From: Odiellus spinosus
Taxonomy: Eukaryota > Arthropoda > Arachnida > Opiliones > Phalangiidae
Direction of reading: 5' to 3'
Length of the DNA stretch: 64,000 bases
Assembly (NCBI GenBank): GCA_963920705.1
Contig: OY987230.1
Coordinates: 13,169,320 to 13,233,319, forward strand
Below the pieces are notes generated by a model. It was not told where the DNA came from. It was given only the letters and a program-made list of their open reading frames with translations, and ran no database searches. The position numbers and the translations under genes are program-made. Of the stretch, positions 26,992 through 36,751 are shown piece after piece (positions within the stretch are counted from its first letter, which is position 1; each line of letters begins with the position of its first letter).

Positions 26992-27121
26992 CTTTTGAAT
27001 TTATTTTCAGAATCACCATAATTAATTTCGAAATTTTGGTAAAGTTTGAATAAAAGTAAATATAAAATCGGACCAATCACAATATTTCAGCCTTCAACAG
27101 CGCTTGTAACGTCATAACATT
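26992..27121 (+). mobile_element. Family D repeat, partial copy
   Basis: GCTTTTGAATTTATTTTCAG followed by a stretch ending GGACCAATCACAATATTTCA and CAGCGCTTGTAACGTCATAA matches the copy at 36576-36747. It abuts the truncated left end of family A copy A6 directly. Confidence 0.6.
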
Positions 27122-27508
27122 TTTTATCGAGTCCTTATCGTTTAAATAGGCCTAATCCACCAATTAAAAGTTTACAAAACAAATATTAAAATTAGAAATA
27201 AATTTAAAACTTACCCGGAAAATAGGCTTAGCGGGATTCATGGAGATCCTGAATTGCCTCCGTGTAAGGTCTAGCGACCAATGAGCAAAGGCCCGTCGTT
27301 CACGCGAGATCTCTATGAGACTTACAATCGCATTCGATTGGTCACTAGACCTTATACGCGAATAAATCAGGAATCCCGCTAAGCCTATTTTCCGGGTAAG
27401 TTTTAAATTAATTTTTTAGTTTAATATTTTTTCGTACATTTTTCTACAAGTAGATTAGACCTATTTAAACAATAATCGATAAAAAATCAATTAGGTTGCA
27501 CTCTCCCT
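27121..27508. mobile_element. Family A palindromic MITE A6, left tip missing
   Basis: It starts within the left arm at TTTTTTATCGAGTCCTTATC and keeps the whole palindromic core and the right end TTGCACTCTCCCT with TTAA at 27509-27512. The outer left tip is replaced by the end of a family D repeat. Confidence 0.85.
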
Positions 27509-28188
27509 TTAACACAACTTATGTTAGAAGTTAATATCCAACTAAAATCTGAATCTTTTCCGTTTTAGTATAGTAAAACCATATATATATATAAGAGTAA
27601 ATATATCCATCGAGAGAAGGCTTTGTTAAATGTTACGGTAAGTAAGGTTGCGTTTCATCCTCTCTTTAAAGAGAAGTATAGGGTATTAATATTTCACATT
27701 GATTTGTTAGTGAACTTTCGATTGTGTCCATAAGTAACCATCCATAAAGATAACGGTACACTCCTTTTAGCTTTGTATTTGCTACAAAGTCAATATGAAA
27801 TACAATATTATCATAATATTTTATATATTGAGAGGTTTGCAAAAACTATTTTTCACCCTATAAAATTAAGCATTGTGTAGAGATCCGCCACAGTATTAGC
27901 TTCATTGCAAACATCTCTCGCAGCAAATTATTTATATACACAAATATATGAGAAGTAATATTTCAGAAAATACTTTTTGGAGTGTGAGAAAAGTGTTGGA
28001 AATGGGGTAAATATATATCGTATAAAGTATATAAGATGATATTTTTTCCCATAGAGAACTACTACTGTCAAAGGCAGAAGGTTGCCATAACTATTTATTT
28101 GTAAAGGGTTCCTTTCGGAGAAGGGACTCTGTATTCTGAAGTTAAAGACGATATAGCAAAGATTTATGAATTGAAATCAATGATTTCT
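27509..28188. other. Non-coding A+T-rich stretch
   Basis: Only the family K copy was recognised here. Confidence 0.35.
27836..27900 (+). repeat. Family K dispersed repeat, copy 2
   Basis: TTTGCAAAAACTATTTTTCA, CCCTATAAAATTAAGCATTG and GATCCGCC align with the copies at 26667, 43441 and 50780. Confidence 0.5.
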
Positions 28189-28192
28189 TTAA

Positions 28193-28349
28193 GGGAGAAT
28201 GAAATGGTACCTTTGGGTCGAAAACAATTATTTAAAAATTAATTTTAACACCAAAAACGTGTCTAAAAATTGCTCGAATACGTTTTTTGCCACTATGATT
28301 GCCAAAATAAATTCAAAAGCTGTTCCATTTTTAGACTCCAAGTTTCCCT
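28193..28349 (-). mobile_element. Family D TTAA-flanked element with a family A tip
   Basis: TTAA at 28189-28192 and 28350-28353 flank 157 bases. The left tip GGGAGAATG is that of family A. On the minus strand the other end reads AGGGAAACTTGGAGTC and continues with AACAGCTTTTGAATTTATTT, as in the copies at 36576 and 63338. The mixture suggests a chimera between families or a shared terminal motif. Confidence 0.6.
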
Positions 28350-28353
28350 TTAA

Positions 28354-29845
28354 AAGAACATATAGTTTCGTTTTGATATAATCCTCCTATATAATAATCT
28401 TAAGACTACCTGGCATTCAATCAAGTTAAGTTACAAAAATTGCGTAACAGAAAAAAAATATAAGATGTGTCAGAAGAATTAAAACGTATATAGTGGAAGA
28501 GCAAGAAAAATGGGATAGAAAAAAATCACTGACGTTGCTTTCTTTATATAGTAAAGAAGATAAAAAGCGGACAGCTAAACCTGACACCTCGTTTCAAAGT
28601 AAGAGTATTTTCCACCTGATGTTTGCAATACGTGCAAACATAGGCTTCCTTAAATCATTCTTTGATACGTTTTCTTAGAGAAAGATAGAATCTTATACCT
28701 TAATTTTCAGGTGTTGATTTTTAGTATCGCAATAAACTATGTACCGCGAATTAGTCTATATTTTATTCATGGAAAAATAATTCTTATTATTATTTTTCTT
28801 AGAAACACGTGGGAAGTATAGATTCAATCGTGCTGCAGTCTCAAACGGATTCTGAAAGGTAAGAAAACTGGGGGGAAAAGTGGAAAAAATATATACGAAA
28901 AATTCTTGCATCACAAGCGGCAAAGTCCATCAGAGAATAGTGTGGTATGAGGCCAAAAAAATAAGACGATAAATTCATTTTTTAAGCGACTTAAAAAATA
29001 GGGAGAAACGCGGATGTTGGTAAACCCCGTGACATGACAAATAACCTCTTTAAAAGATGTTAAGGGACATACGAAGAAAAAAAATAAAATAAAACCTTCA
29101 GAAAACCGAGAGAGAAACGGGATGAAGTTTGGAAGGTTTTTTCGAAGGATCGAGAGAAGATGGGGAGTGTTGAGGAAAAGCCGGCGTCGGAGCGAGAAAA
29201 CATCACTGGCCAAACAAGCTTTCTTTACTATATACAGAAAAACCCTTGCCCACGTTAGGCCTTGGCTTCGGCTGACTAAGAATAGTGGAAAGCTAAGAAG
29301 AAAGAAAAAAAAAACTCGACTCAGAAATCGATCCCTTTTTTTTTTCTATCGGAATTTCGAAGCCCTAGCCAACCGAGAGATGAAGCAGAAATAGACGAGA
29401 ACGAGAGAGAGAGCTAACACGTAGTCATATACACAAAAACTCTGAGGCTATAACAGGCTGGACAAGGCTTGGGATTCACTTGCGCTGTTCGTTTATTTTT
29501 AGACGCACCAAATGGGTTTCAAAATCTTAGCCATGATAATATCAGCTTATATTCATGGTCTCTCATAATTGGATTATAATAATTTATGGTAAACCACAAG
29601 TCTTCCGTTAATTTTAAAACTTCTAAGCCTAACTTTGTCTTTGACAATGTTCATACTTTTTAAAATAATGCCGTTTGTCAACTTGACTATCAGCAGCACA
29701 TAATAATCAAAGAGAAGTGGGATTATAACACATTAACTAATGTGAGTGAACCAGGGCCGAATAAAGAAATTTTGCGAGCGGAAGGGGGGGGGGAAGGTGT
29801 CAAGATGACAAGCGCTCCCTTGATTCATAATCCATCCTACATTAA
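28354..29845. other. Non-coding stretch
   Basis: No gene was recognised. Purine-rich sequence near 29120-29400 gives basic open frames on the plus strand and an overlapping one on the minus strand; none looks like a known protein. A run of ten G lies at 29784-29793. Confidence 0.35.
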
Positions 29846-30340
29846 ATGATCAATAGCTTAGGATCACGCGACGGAATGGTTTCAATTTTAAAAATGAGTG
29901 GATCTTTAACAAATCTATCTGATTGGACAAAATTAGCTCTTCATTATGCCTTTAAAGTTCTAGGATATCAAGACTATTTTTGTCTACAACATAAAGCTCG
30001 AGTCTCAATTCTCAAACTATTCCGAAAATCAGTTTTACAGAGATTTTTGAAAGGTGACGAATCTGAAAGCGAGTTTTGGGCTAGCTGCTGGCGTAGAGCG
30101 AAAGATGACACCTATATTAAGCGATTTCACTGCCGCGCTACAATCTTCTCGCGAAGCTATTATATAGGATGGATTCTCTGGACGCAACATTCGGTCTCCG
30201 CCCACTTTTTCCTTCAATTTTTTTCCTCAATCTTCCTTGGAGCCCGCGGAGCCTCCAGCGGCTTTCCATCTGGCCCGTCCAAAATTCGACACCACCATCC
30301 TATCCCAACCCCACACTCCAATCCCGCCAACTCCTTATAA
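29846..30340 (+). CDS. Longest open frame in the window, unknown (164 codons)
   Basis: It starts at ATG and ends TAA. The translation has a mixed, protein-like middle (about residues 25-110, rich in Phe, Lys, Arg and Leu). A C-terminal third in a G+C-rich patch is Pro/Ser/His-rich (SKIRHHHPIPTPHSN). I recognise no domain, signal peptide or catalytic motif. In A+T-rich DNA of this length an open frame of 164 codons could arise by chance. Family A copy A7 begins about 100 bases downstream. Confidence 0.22.
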   Translation: MINSLGSRDGMVSILKMSGSLTNLSDWTKLALHYAFKVLGYQDYFCLQHKARVSILKLFRKSVLQRFLKGDESESEFWASCWRRAKDDTYIKRFHCRATIFSRSYYIGWILWTQHSVSAHFFLQFFSSIFLGARGASSGFPSGPSKIRHHHPIPTPHSNPANSL

Positions 30341-30446
30341 TGTACATCTCGATCCTTGGTTATACATATAATAAAGGTACATTCACAAAGGGATACTGAA
30401 AAGCTATAATCGAAAAGTGGAGCAGCCAATTCACCGAGTTGTTTAA

Positions 30447-30738
30447 AGGGAGAATGCAAACTTATCGATTATTTATCGTTTAAATAGGGCTAATCCACCA
30501 GTAAATTATTTTACAAACCAATATTAAACTAGAAATAAATTTAAAATTTACCCGGAAATAGGATTAGCTGGATTCATGGAGATCTTGAATTTCTTCGCAT
30601 TGAGGGGTAAGCGACCAATCGAATATTATTGGAAGACTCATGGAGATCTCGCCTTAACGATAGGCTTTCGTTCATTGTTCGCTGACCCATCAATGCGAAG
30701 AAATTCGGGATCTCCATGAATCCAGTTAAGCCGATTAG
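30447..30738. mobile_element. Family A palindromic MITE A7, right arm truncated
   Basis: TTAA at 30443-30446 precedes AGGGAGAATGCAAACTTATC (a short deletion follows the tip). The copy carries the palindromic core, including GAATTTCTTCGCATTGA and its complement. It stops after GAATCCAGTTAAGCCGAT, lacking the outer right arm. Confidence 0.82.
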
Positions 30739-31257
30739 AAGAATATCTATTCCTTATCTATCTTTCGATTTTTCTGATTGGTTCTCCACCGATAATGTTA
30801 CAAATAAAACCACTTGTGAAATTTTGGATCATGGCGGTTGGGATTTCTACTCAGAACATTCCGCTCAATTCTTTTTACCGGACGGTGGCTCATTTGCATA
30901 TTTATTTCCAGTTTACTAGAGTCTAATCTTACTATTTTAGGAAACACGTGGCTACAATGTCGCATACTGGACAATTAACTTATTGATGGAATCAAAATTT
31001 TCAAACGGCTAATAAATTTTTAGAAATTAATTTTCTTCAATCATAAACATTTTCCATGCAATAATTGGAGCTTAACTTTGGCAACACGAACTCATTTTTG
31101 ATGGTGAAGGTACCTTGAAGACACGAAGGGGATAGAATAAGAAAAGAAGCTAGCGAAAACTAGATATAGAAAGTCGTATTGGATGTTATTTTGGCGCGGC
31201 TTGGGAATAAAACGGCGAAATCAAGTTTTGCCGTACTCTATATTCCTAACGGATGAG
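30739..31257. other. Non-coding stretch
   Basis: A 67-codon open frame starts inside the end of A7 and runs to 30919. Its translation looks mixed but unfamiliar. Nothing else was recognised. Confidence 0.3.

Positions 31258-31291
<34 letters not shown>
31258..31291. repeat. Poly-A tract (34)
   Basis: Uninterrupted run of A. Confidence 0.9.
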
Positions 31292-31293
<2 letters not shown>

Positions 31294-31461
31294 AGTAGAA
31301 AAATATCTATAGAAGAAAACTAGCTTCTTTTCCAAATCTCAAATAAATTGGAAGAAAAGCAACAGTTGATATCGCGCCTCTAAAGCCCGGAAGGGATACG
31401 AGGATAGACCTACATCCCGTTGAGAAAGCCAGAGCTAAAGAAGAAGAAGAAGAATAAGAAG

Positions 31462-31497
<36 letters not shown>
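31462..31497. repeat. Poly-A tract (about 36) after (AAG)n
   Basis: A run of A preceded by AAGAAGAAGAAGAATAAGAA. With the tract ending at 31291 it brackets about 170 bases of unique sequence. It could be the tail of a retroposed transcript on the plus strand, though no gene body was recognised. Confidence 0.85.
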
Positions 31498-31498
<1 letters not shown>

Positions 31499-31935
31499 AA
31501 CAACAAAAAAAATGGAAAATAAGTTTTCTTTCACGAAGATCGATTATATAAAGCAGCCCATTTCTTTTAACTTTGCTTCATAAACCATGAACAAAAATAT
31601 ATATGAAACATGATGTTCTTGGTCAGAGAAAAAAAGAAAAATAACCCAAAAATAAAACATCGAATTTTTTATATAGTTTGACAATTTATATATATTCAAA
31701 AAATGTTCAAACCAACTACTTTTTCCATAAAAAGTTTAAAATTACGTATCAATACGTCTCAGCTTTTCTCATTGGTCAACTCCTCAAATGTATACGCACA
31801 CGATATCGTTCGTTATTCTTACAAAGAATATTAAAAACAAAATATATTTCAATGAATCAGAATAATAAAGGAACCTTTTTGCTGAACCTTATTTTATTTT
31901 TCAACTTCGAGTTTTAGGGGAACGTAGTTTCAGGC

Positions 31936-32101
31936 AAAAGAAATTCAGGATCTCTGAATGCAGCTAAGCCTAATTTTTACGGGTAAATTAGGAATTTATT
32001 TCTAGTTTAGCATTGGTCTGTAGATTTGTTTACTGGTGGGCTAGGCCTATTTAAACGATAAGGTATCGATAAAAAAATCACTTGATGGGTTGCATTCTTA
32101 T
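31936..32101. mobile_element. Family A half-copy A8
   Basis: Right half only: AAATTCAGGATCTCTGAATG, GCTAAGCCTAATTTTTACGG and on to GGGTTGCATTCTTATT, where the tip is mutated; TTAA remains at 32102-32105. Confidence 0.78.
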
Positions 32102-32166
32102 TTAATAGGAAAAAAAAACCAATAGTTTCGAGTGTCATACCCTACTGTTAAAGGCTTAGGTTTACC

Positions 32167-32255
32167 TTCTGCCTGTCACCCTGGAAACAAACTCGCCCTA
32201 CATGCTTTCTCTTGCCTTGCTACCCAATAGGAAGCTCAGAAGGTGACAGGCAGAA
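32167..32255. repeat. Short foldback with 14-bp perfect inverted ends
   Basis: TTCTGCCTGTCACC at 32167-32180 is matched exactly by GGTGACAGGCAGAA at 32242-32255, around about 60 bases of unpaired sequence. It may be a tiny MITE. No second copy was seen. Confidence 0.6.
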
Positions 32256-33739
32256 AAAATTTCTATTTTGAATTCTGCTAAAATATTAGTCGCATTATTT
32301 ACGAGCTTGATGTGTGGATTTGTTTTTCTATGATTTTTCTTTTAAGTTCGTAAAGTTTGTATGTTCAAAAGGACAGTGAAATCCAATGAAAAAAAAATCT
32401 TCTGATCTCACTTTCACTATCCCTTAAATCGATAACCCTTACACCACGTGACGTATATAAACTACGCGTTGAAGCTATACCCTATAAGTCAACGACACTG
32501 AGTGTTCCAAATCCTTCCAATAAACGCGGCTTTATACCATCCTAGGAGAAAAATCAACGATAAAATTCAACAGTTCGAACGTATAGTTGCGCTGGCCACT
32601 GACCATAAACGTTTAAACGTGATTCGAACCCTAATATAACGTTTCTTTTTTCTTGGTATTGGTTATTTTTTCGTTATATCGTACTCGTATACGCCTACTA
32701 TAGAGTTTCTGGTTGGTACGAGCCATTTACGACATCGAAAACTCAAGACACGTTCCGGTATTAATAAAGTCGCGGTCAAGGCGAACTCGACGTTTCTTTC
32801 TTTCTTTCTTTTACACCAAATATTTGAGAGCAAATAAGGGAGCAACTGATCGTGGTTCGTCGCTTGTTACTGTTGTACAACTCCGATATACTGGGTGTGT
32901 AATACCAAGCATTCGCGCGGTATCTCTCGTGAAAGTACTTTAACCAGAAAGTCATACCTTTCATTTTAAACTTATCTACGTCATCAAGAGGAAAATATAA
33001 ATAAATTAATATTATATATTTTGGTCATTTTCCATTTGAATAGTCCACCCAAAAGATGAATTTACTTTTTTTTATCAAATTCTTATACTTTAAACCTGCA
33101 GTATTCGACAATTTAGCCCGTAGTCATGGGTTAAAATCATATTGAATGATATATCCTGTATTTCTATATATATAAGTCTAGGGAATACTTGGAAGTCTGT
33201 ATCGAATTGTGTTTATTATCCACATCACCAAGATACTCTGGAATGTGCCGTAAAAGAAAATAAGAGCAGCTTCTATACAAAAATGAAAACGTTTGGAACA
33301 AACTAAACCCCCGGTCGGGTATGTTTACCCATAACAACATACATTGGTCCTTTTGCTTCGATTCTTTCAGAGACAAATGAAAAACTACATTCAGTTTGTG
33401 AAAAAGTCAAGAAGCCAGTTTGATAAGTTGGGGTTCAAGGAAAAATGGGTGTCAATAGAGCTCGAGTCTGTATTTCGAGTTTCGATGTTAATCGACAGTT
33501 TCGACTTCAAAACTAACACTGTATAAGAATGTATGAGAATGGAAATAAGAGGGTTGCCGAACCTTTGGAGAGGGGGTCGGACACAAAATCCCCTACAATT
33601 AGGCCGAAATCCTAAATGAGTAAACGTTTAGAGAAACGTTCTATATTAGAAATTATCATTGAAATCCAAAATTCTCTCCCAAAAATCAGCTTTAAAATGT
33701 CAAAATCTCTTTCAAATGCTAAAAATCACGTAGAACATA
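32256..33739. other. Non-coding stretch
   Basis: No gene was recognised; the family I copy at 32888-32955 lies here. Confidence 0.35.
32888..32955 (+). repeat. Family I dispersed repeat, copy 2
   Basis: ATTCGCGCGGTATCTCTCGT followed by GAAAGTACTTTAACCAGAAA aligns with 11935-12020 and 41175-41240. Confidence 0.35.
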
Positions 33740-34003
33740 ATGGCAAGTGTACTAGCCCTGGCTTTGGATGTGGCCTTCTGTGAGCGTAATCGACAGTACG
33801 TAGGATATGACAAATTAAAAAACTTTCAACACAAACTAGCACAGATATCCGCAATTTACGGAGACGAAAACCAAGTTTCTGCAGTAAAAGTTCAATTCCT
33901 TCCTTTTACTCCAATTTTTAAAATAAATAAACTAAGAGCAGTATCGGCACATCCGAGCCATTTCGACATGTTATTTCAGCACTACAGATCGAGGGAGACA
34001 TAA
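33740..34003 (+). CDS. Candidate first exon, unknown protein
   Basis: ATG at 33740 opens an 87-codon frame. The first 48 residues (MASVLALALDVAFCERNRQY onward) have a balanced, protein-like composition, and GTAAAAG just after codon 48 could serve as a splice donor. The downstream part of the frame looks less coding. I do not recognise the sequence. The upstream 100 bases show no clear promoter. Confidence 0.25.
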   Translation: MASVLALALDVAFCERNRQYVGYDKLKNFQHKLAQISAIYGDENQVSAVKVQFLPFTPIFKINKLRAVSAHPSHFDMLFQHYRSRET

Positions 34004-34075
34004 CATCACACGCTGTCACGCGTAACAAAGATAGAAGGTGGTTTATGTCATAGATGGTCGACCCAGTTTGCCTTT

Positions 34076-34076
<1 letters not shown>

Positions 34077-34107
<31 letters not shown>
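34077..34107. repeat. Poly-A tract (31)
   Basis: Uninterrupted run of A. Confidence 0.9.
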
Positions 34108-34109
<2 letters not shown>

Positions 34110-35591
34110 TTCGAGCCTTTTGTATAAGAATTCCAAGCCGTAAATAAAAAGGTTTTTAGATTGAATGAATACGGTTGGATAAACTTGCTTTCGAAAATCC
34201 CCTCTAGGCGACAACATTTGACCTTTGAACTTAACATTAATTTTAAAAATGCCCGGAAGAAGGAAGGAAGAACGCTGTTTACTCTAAATTATCGAGGACT
34301 AAATTGGAGAAAAATATTTGTTGAGAATAACTTTTCCCTCGCGCGTTTGTTGACATTGTCAACTAGACTTGTATTTTGGAAAATTAGATTATACATAAAC
34401 CTCGACTACCCTATATAAACTAACTTTAACCAATTATATATTACCAAGAACTTATTGAAGAGACTGTGAACGTTTGGGTTAACAATTGCTTACTTTTCGT
34501 GTACGAGAAATTGAGATTTCCGGAGGAATTTTGAATTAGGCCTATTCTTTAAATGTTAAGACTTTACAAGCGCTGTTGAAGGCTAAAATAATGTGATTGG
34601 TCCCAATTTTATTTACTTTTATTCAAACTTAACCGAACTTTAGAGAGTAAAGCGAACTTCGTTTCAAATTCATTTACAAACATTTCGATTTCTTTAGTCT
34701 TTCCTCCTAAAAGTAGCAGCGCCGTTATCTCTACGATAAATTAACATAAAGATAAAAGAAGCGTAGCTTTTCTAGGGCAACCAATTGAAGATGGAATAGA
34801 CTATAGATCGTGTATAGAAACTCATCCCAATAATTAAATAATAGCGTGGAATTAGATTAAAGCCAGCGAATCTCTGCATCAATTCAAGGTATACGAAAAT
34901 CATCTAAAACAAGACTCGAATTAATCCTTTAAACCCATTTTCATTTTAAACCCGGATACTACCCTGAAGCTATAGCAAAAATAGTTTAAAATACTCTCTA
35001 AAAACTACTTCAACTCTCTACAAGGAACATTTTCTCAATTTCCTAGGCCTAATTCAAAAAGTAAAACGAGGGGAGAGCGAGAGAGAGAACGACTTTTCTA
35101 TACCCATCTTATTTGAGAAGTAGCGATCGAAAAATCCGCCCCTTCATTAGCGAGAGACTTCCTACCACCACGTCGTTACACTTCCCACCCCCTCATACAC
35201 CACCTTTTATTCGAATTCTCAGCGTATCCCCCGGGCGGGTTGGGGGTCCGCTAGAGCACACTAAGAGCGCACTAACTCGGACTCATTCCGTCTTCAAGCA
35301 AAGTCATATAGTTGTAGCTTCACCCCACCTTTCTTCCATTGGGCTATAGAATTTTATACTCAGAAACAGTGAAAAAAGACCAATATTTCACGTGGGAAAA
35401 ATCTGTTCAGAGTTGCATCTAAGCTTGCAACTCAGTACGCCCATAAACAGTCGGAATTTGCATCACGTACAAAATTAGGGTATCTTTTATCCGAATGATT
35501 TGGTTAAGCCAGAAGTTAATAAAAAAACAATTCAAGAATTTCATTGAAAAGTTCACAATTCGCGTGTTTGTAATGCTAAAGTTTATCATTT
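34110..35591. other. Non-coding stretch
   Basis: No gene was recognised. The only repeat seen is the family D fragment at 34553-34660. Around 35150-35350 the sequence is less A+T-rich and pyrimidine-rich, with one unremarkable open frame. Confidence 0.35.
34553..34660 (-). mobile_element. Family D repeat, partial copy (inverted)
   Basis: After TTAA at 34549-34552 the sequence ATGTTAAGACTTTACAAGCG, then GCTGTTGAAGGC and GTGATTGGTCCCAATTTTAT, is the reverse complement of the tail of the copy at 36576-36747. Confidence 0.6.
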
Positions 35592-35932
35592 GCGTTCATA
35601 CTAGGTCTTGGCGTCGATTCAAAGCGTTTCAAAATGTTTCGTTGCAGTCATGTTCACGAGTCTGTAGCATTAGCATTTCTTAATCGATTTGAAACTGTAA
35701 AATCTAACCCATATTCAAATCGTCAGGAATCGATTTAAGCGTCATGTGTCTATGCATTATTTTTATAAATCTGTTTATTGTAACTATATCTATCGGTATG
35801 AAACTGGTTCCCGATGCAGTTTCGAGAAATCGAATCAAATCAAATCGAGATTAAAGACTGTTTCCTGTTCACACGACTCCAGCGAAACGTTTTGAAAAGG
35901 TTTAAATCGATTCCAAGACCTAATATGAACGC
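35592..35932. mobile_element. Family B palindromic MITE, full copy
   Basis: A 341-bp foldback. It starts GCGTTCATACTAGGTCTTGG and ends CCAAGACCTAATATGAACGC. The arms extend about 65 bases through AACGTTTCGCTGGAGTC-like sequence, and a second inverted zone inside carries ATCGATTT and GAAACTG motifs. The flanks show no clear target duplication. Related copies: 51298-51640 (rearranged) and 6004-6046 (end only). Confidence 0.75.
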
Positions 35933-36571
35933 AGCTATAGTAGAAGCGGAAAAGAACCTTTTTATTATTATTTTTTCGTACATTGCTAGTCCACAGACTC
36001 GTAAGTCAACGACGTTCTTGATGTTTTACCTCTTTAATATTACAAGAATAGGGATTTAGAAACTTTCGACGAAGGTTTTTTTATATACTTCTGGTATAGA
36101 ATAGCTTTGTAGGTGGTGAAAACTAATATTTGCGCTCCTCCACTCGGTTTCCACCCAAAACCCAATCGACGTTGTACGCGCCATGCCTGGCAAAATCTAA
36201 TTAAAAGATCGTATGTGACGAATCCCTTCTACTTTTTTTTCCTTCTCCTCCAACTTTTTTTCCTTCTTAGCTCTATTTCTTCCTTCTCCAATTCTTTGGG
36301 TTTCTTTTCTCCGAGAACGAATGCTTTAATAGAAATCGGAGAGAAAAAACTAAGGAAGAAACTCGCGAACATTGGAAGAAATGCACCAGGAAAAAGTAAG
36401 AAACTCGAGAAATCTATCAGAACAAGGTGACTAAGTCAAATAATCGGGTGTACTTCAAAGAAATGTATAGAGTGTATACAATCGAGAAAACACGGTAATT
36501 ACATTGCGATGGATATAAAAATAGATTTGATTGTAATGAATTATGTTGATCTTTATATAGTCAATAATTTC
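35933..36571. other. Non-coding stretch
   Basis: A 105-codon open frame (36113-36430) is pyrimidine- then purine-rich and resembles no known protein. Nothing else was recognised. Confidence 0.35.
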
Positions 36572-36575
36572 TTAA

Positions 36576-36747
36576 AGGGTTTGGAGCTAAAAATGGACAG
36601 CTTTAGAATTTATTGTCGAAATTTTTAGACACGTTTTTGGTATTTAAAATTAATTTCTAAAGTTGGGTTAAATTTCAATAAAAGTAAATTTAAATTCGGA
36701 CCAATCATATTATTTCAGCCTTCAACAGGGCTAGTAATGTCATAACA
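36576..36747 (+). mobile_element. Family D TTAA-flanked element
   Basis: TTAA at 36572-36575 and 36748-36751 flank 172 bases. It begins AGGGTTTGGAGCTAAAAATG, includes CGACATTTTTAG-like sequence, CGGACCAATCATATTATTTC and CAGCCTTCAACAGGGCTAG, and ends GTCATAACA. The ends are not inverted copies of each other, unlike families A, E and F. The CCAATCA motif is retained in most copies. Confidence 0.6.
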
Positions 36748-36751
36748 TTAA

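Noticed and set aside
30716..30919. 67-codon frame starting in family A copy A7
   Set aside because: Its start codon lies in a transposon end and the rest resembles no protein; too short to support.
32610..32690. GGGTTCGAATC on the minus strand as a tRNA B box
   Set aside because: No A box or foldable tRNA body lies at the right distance.
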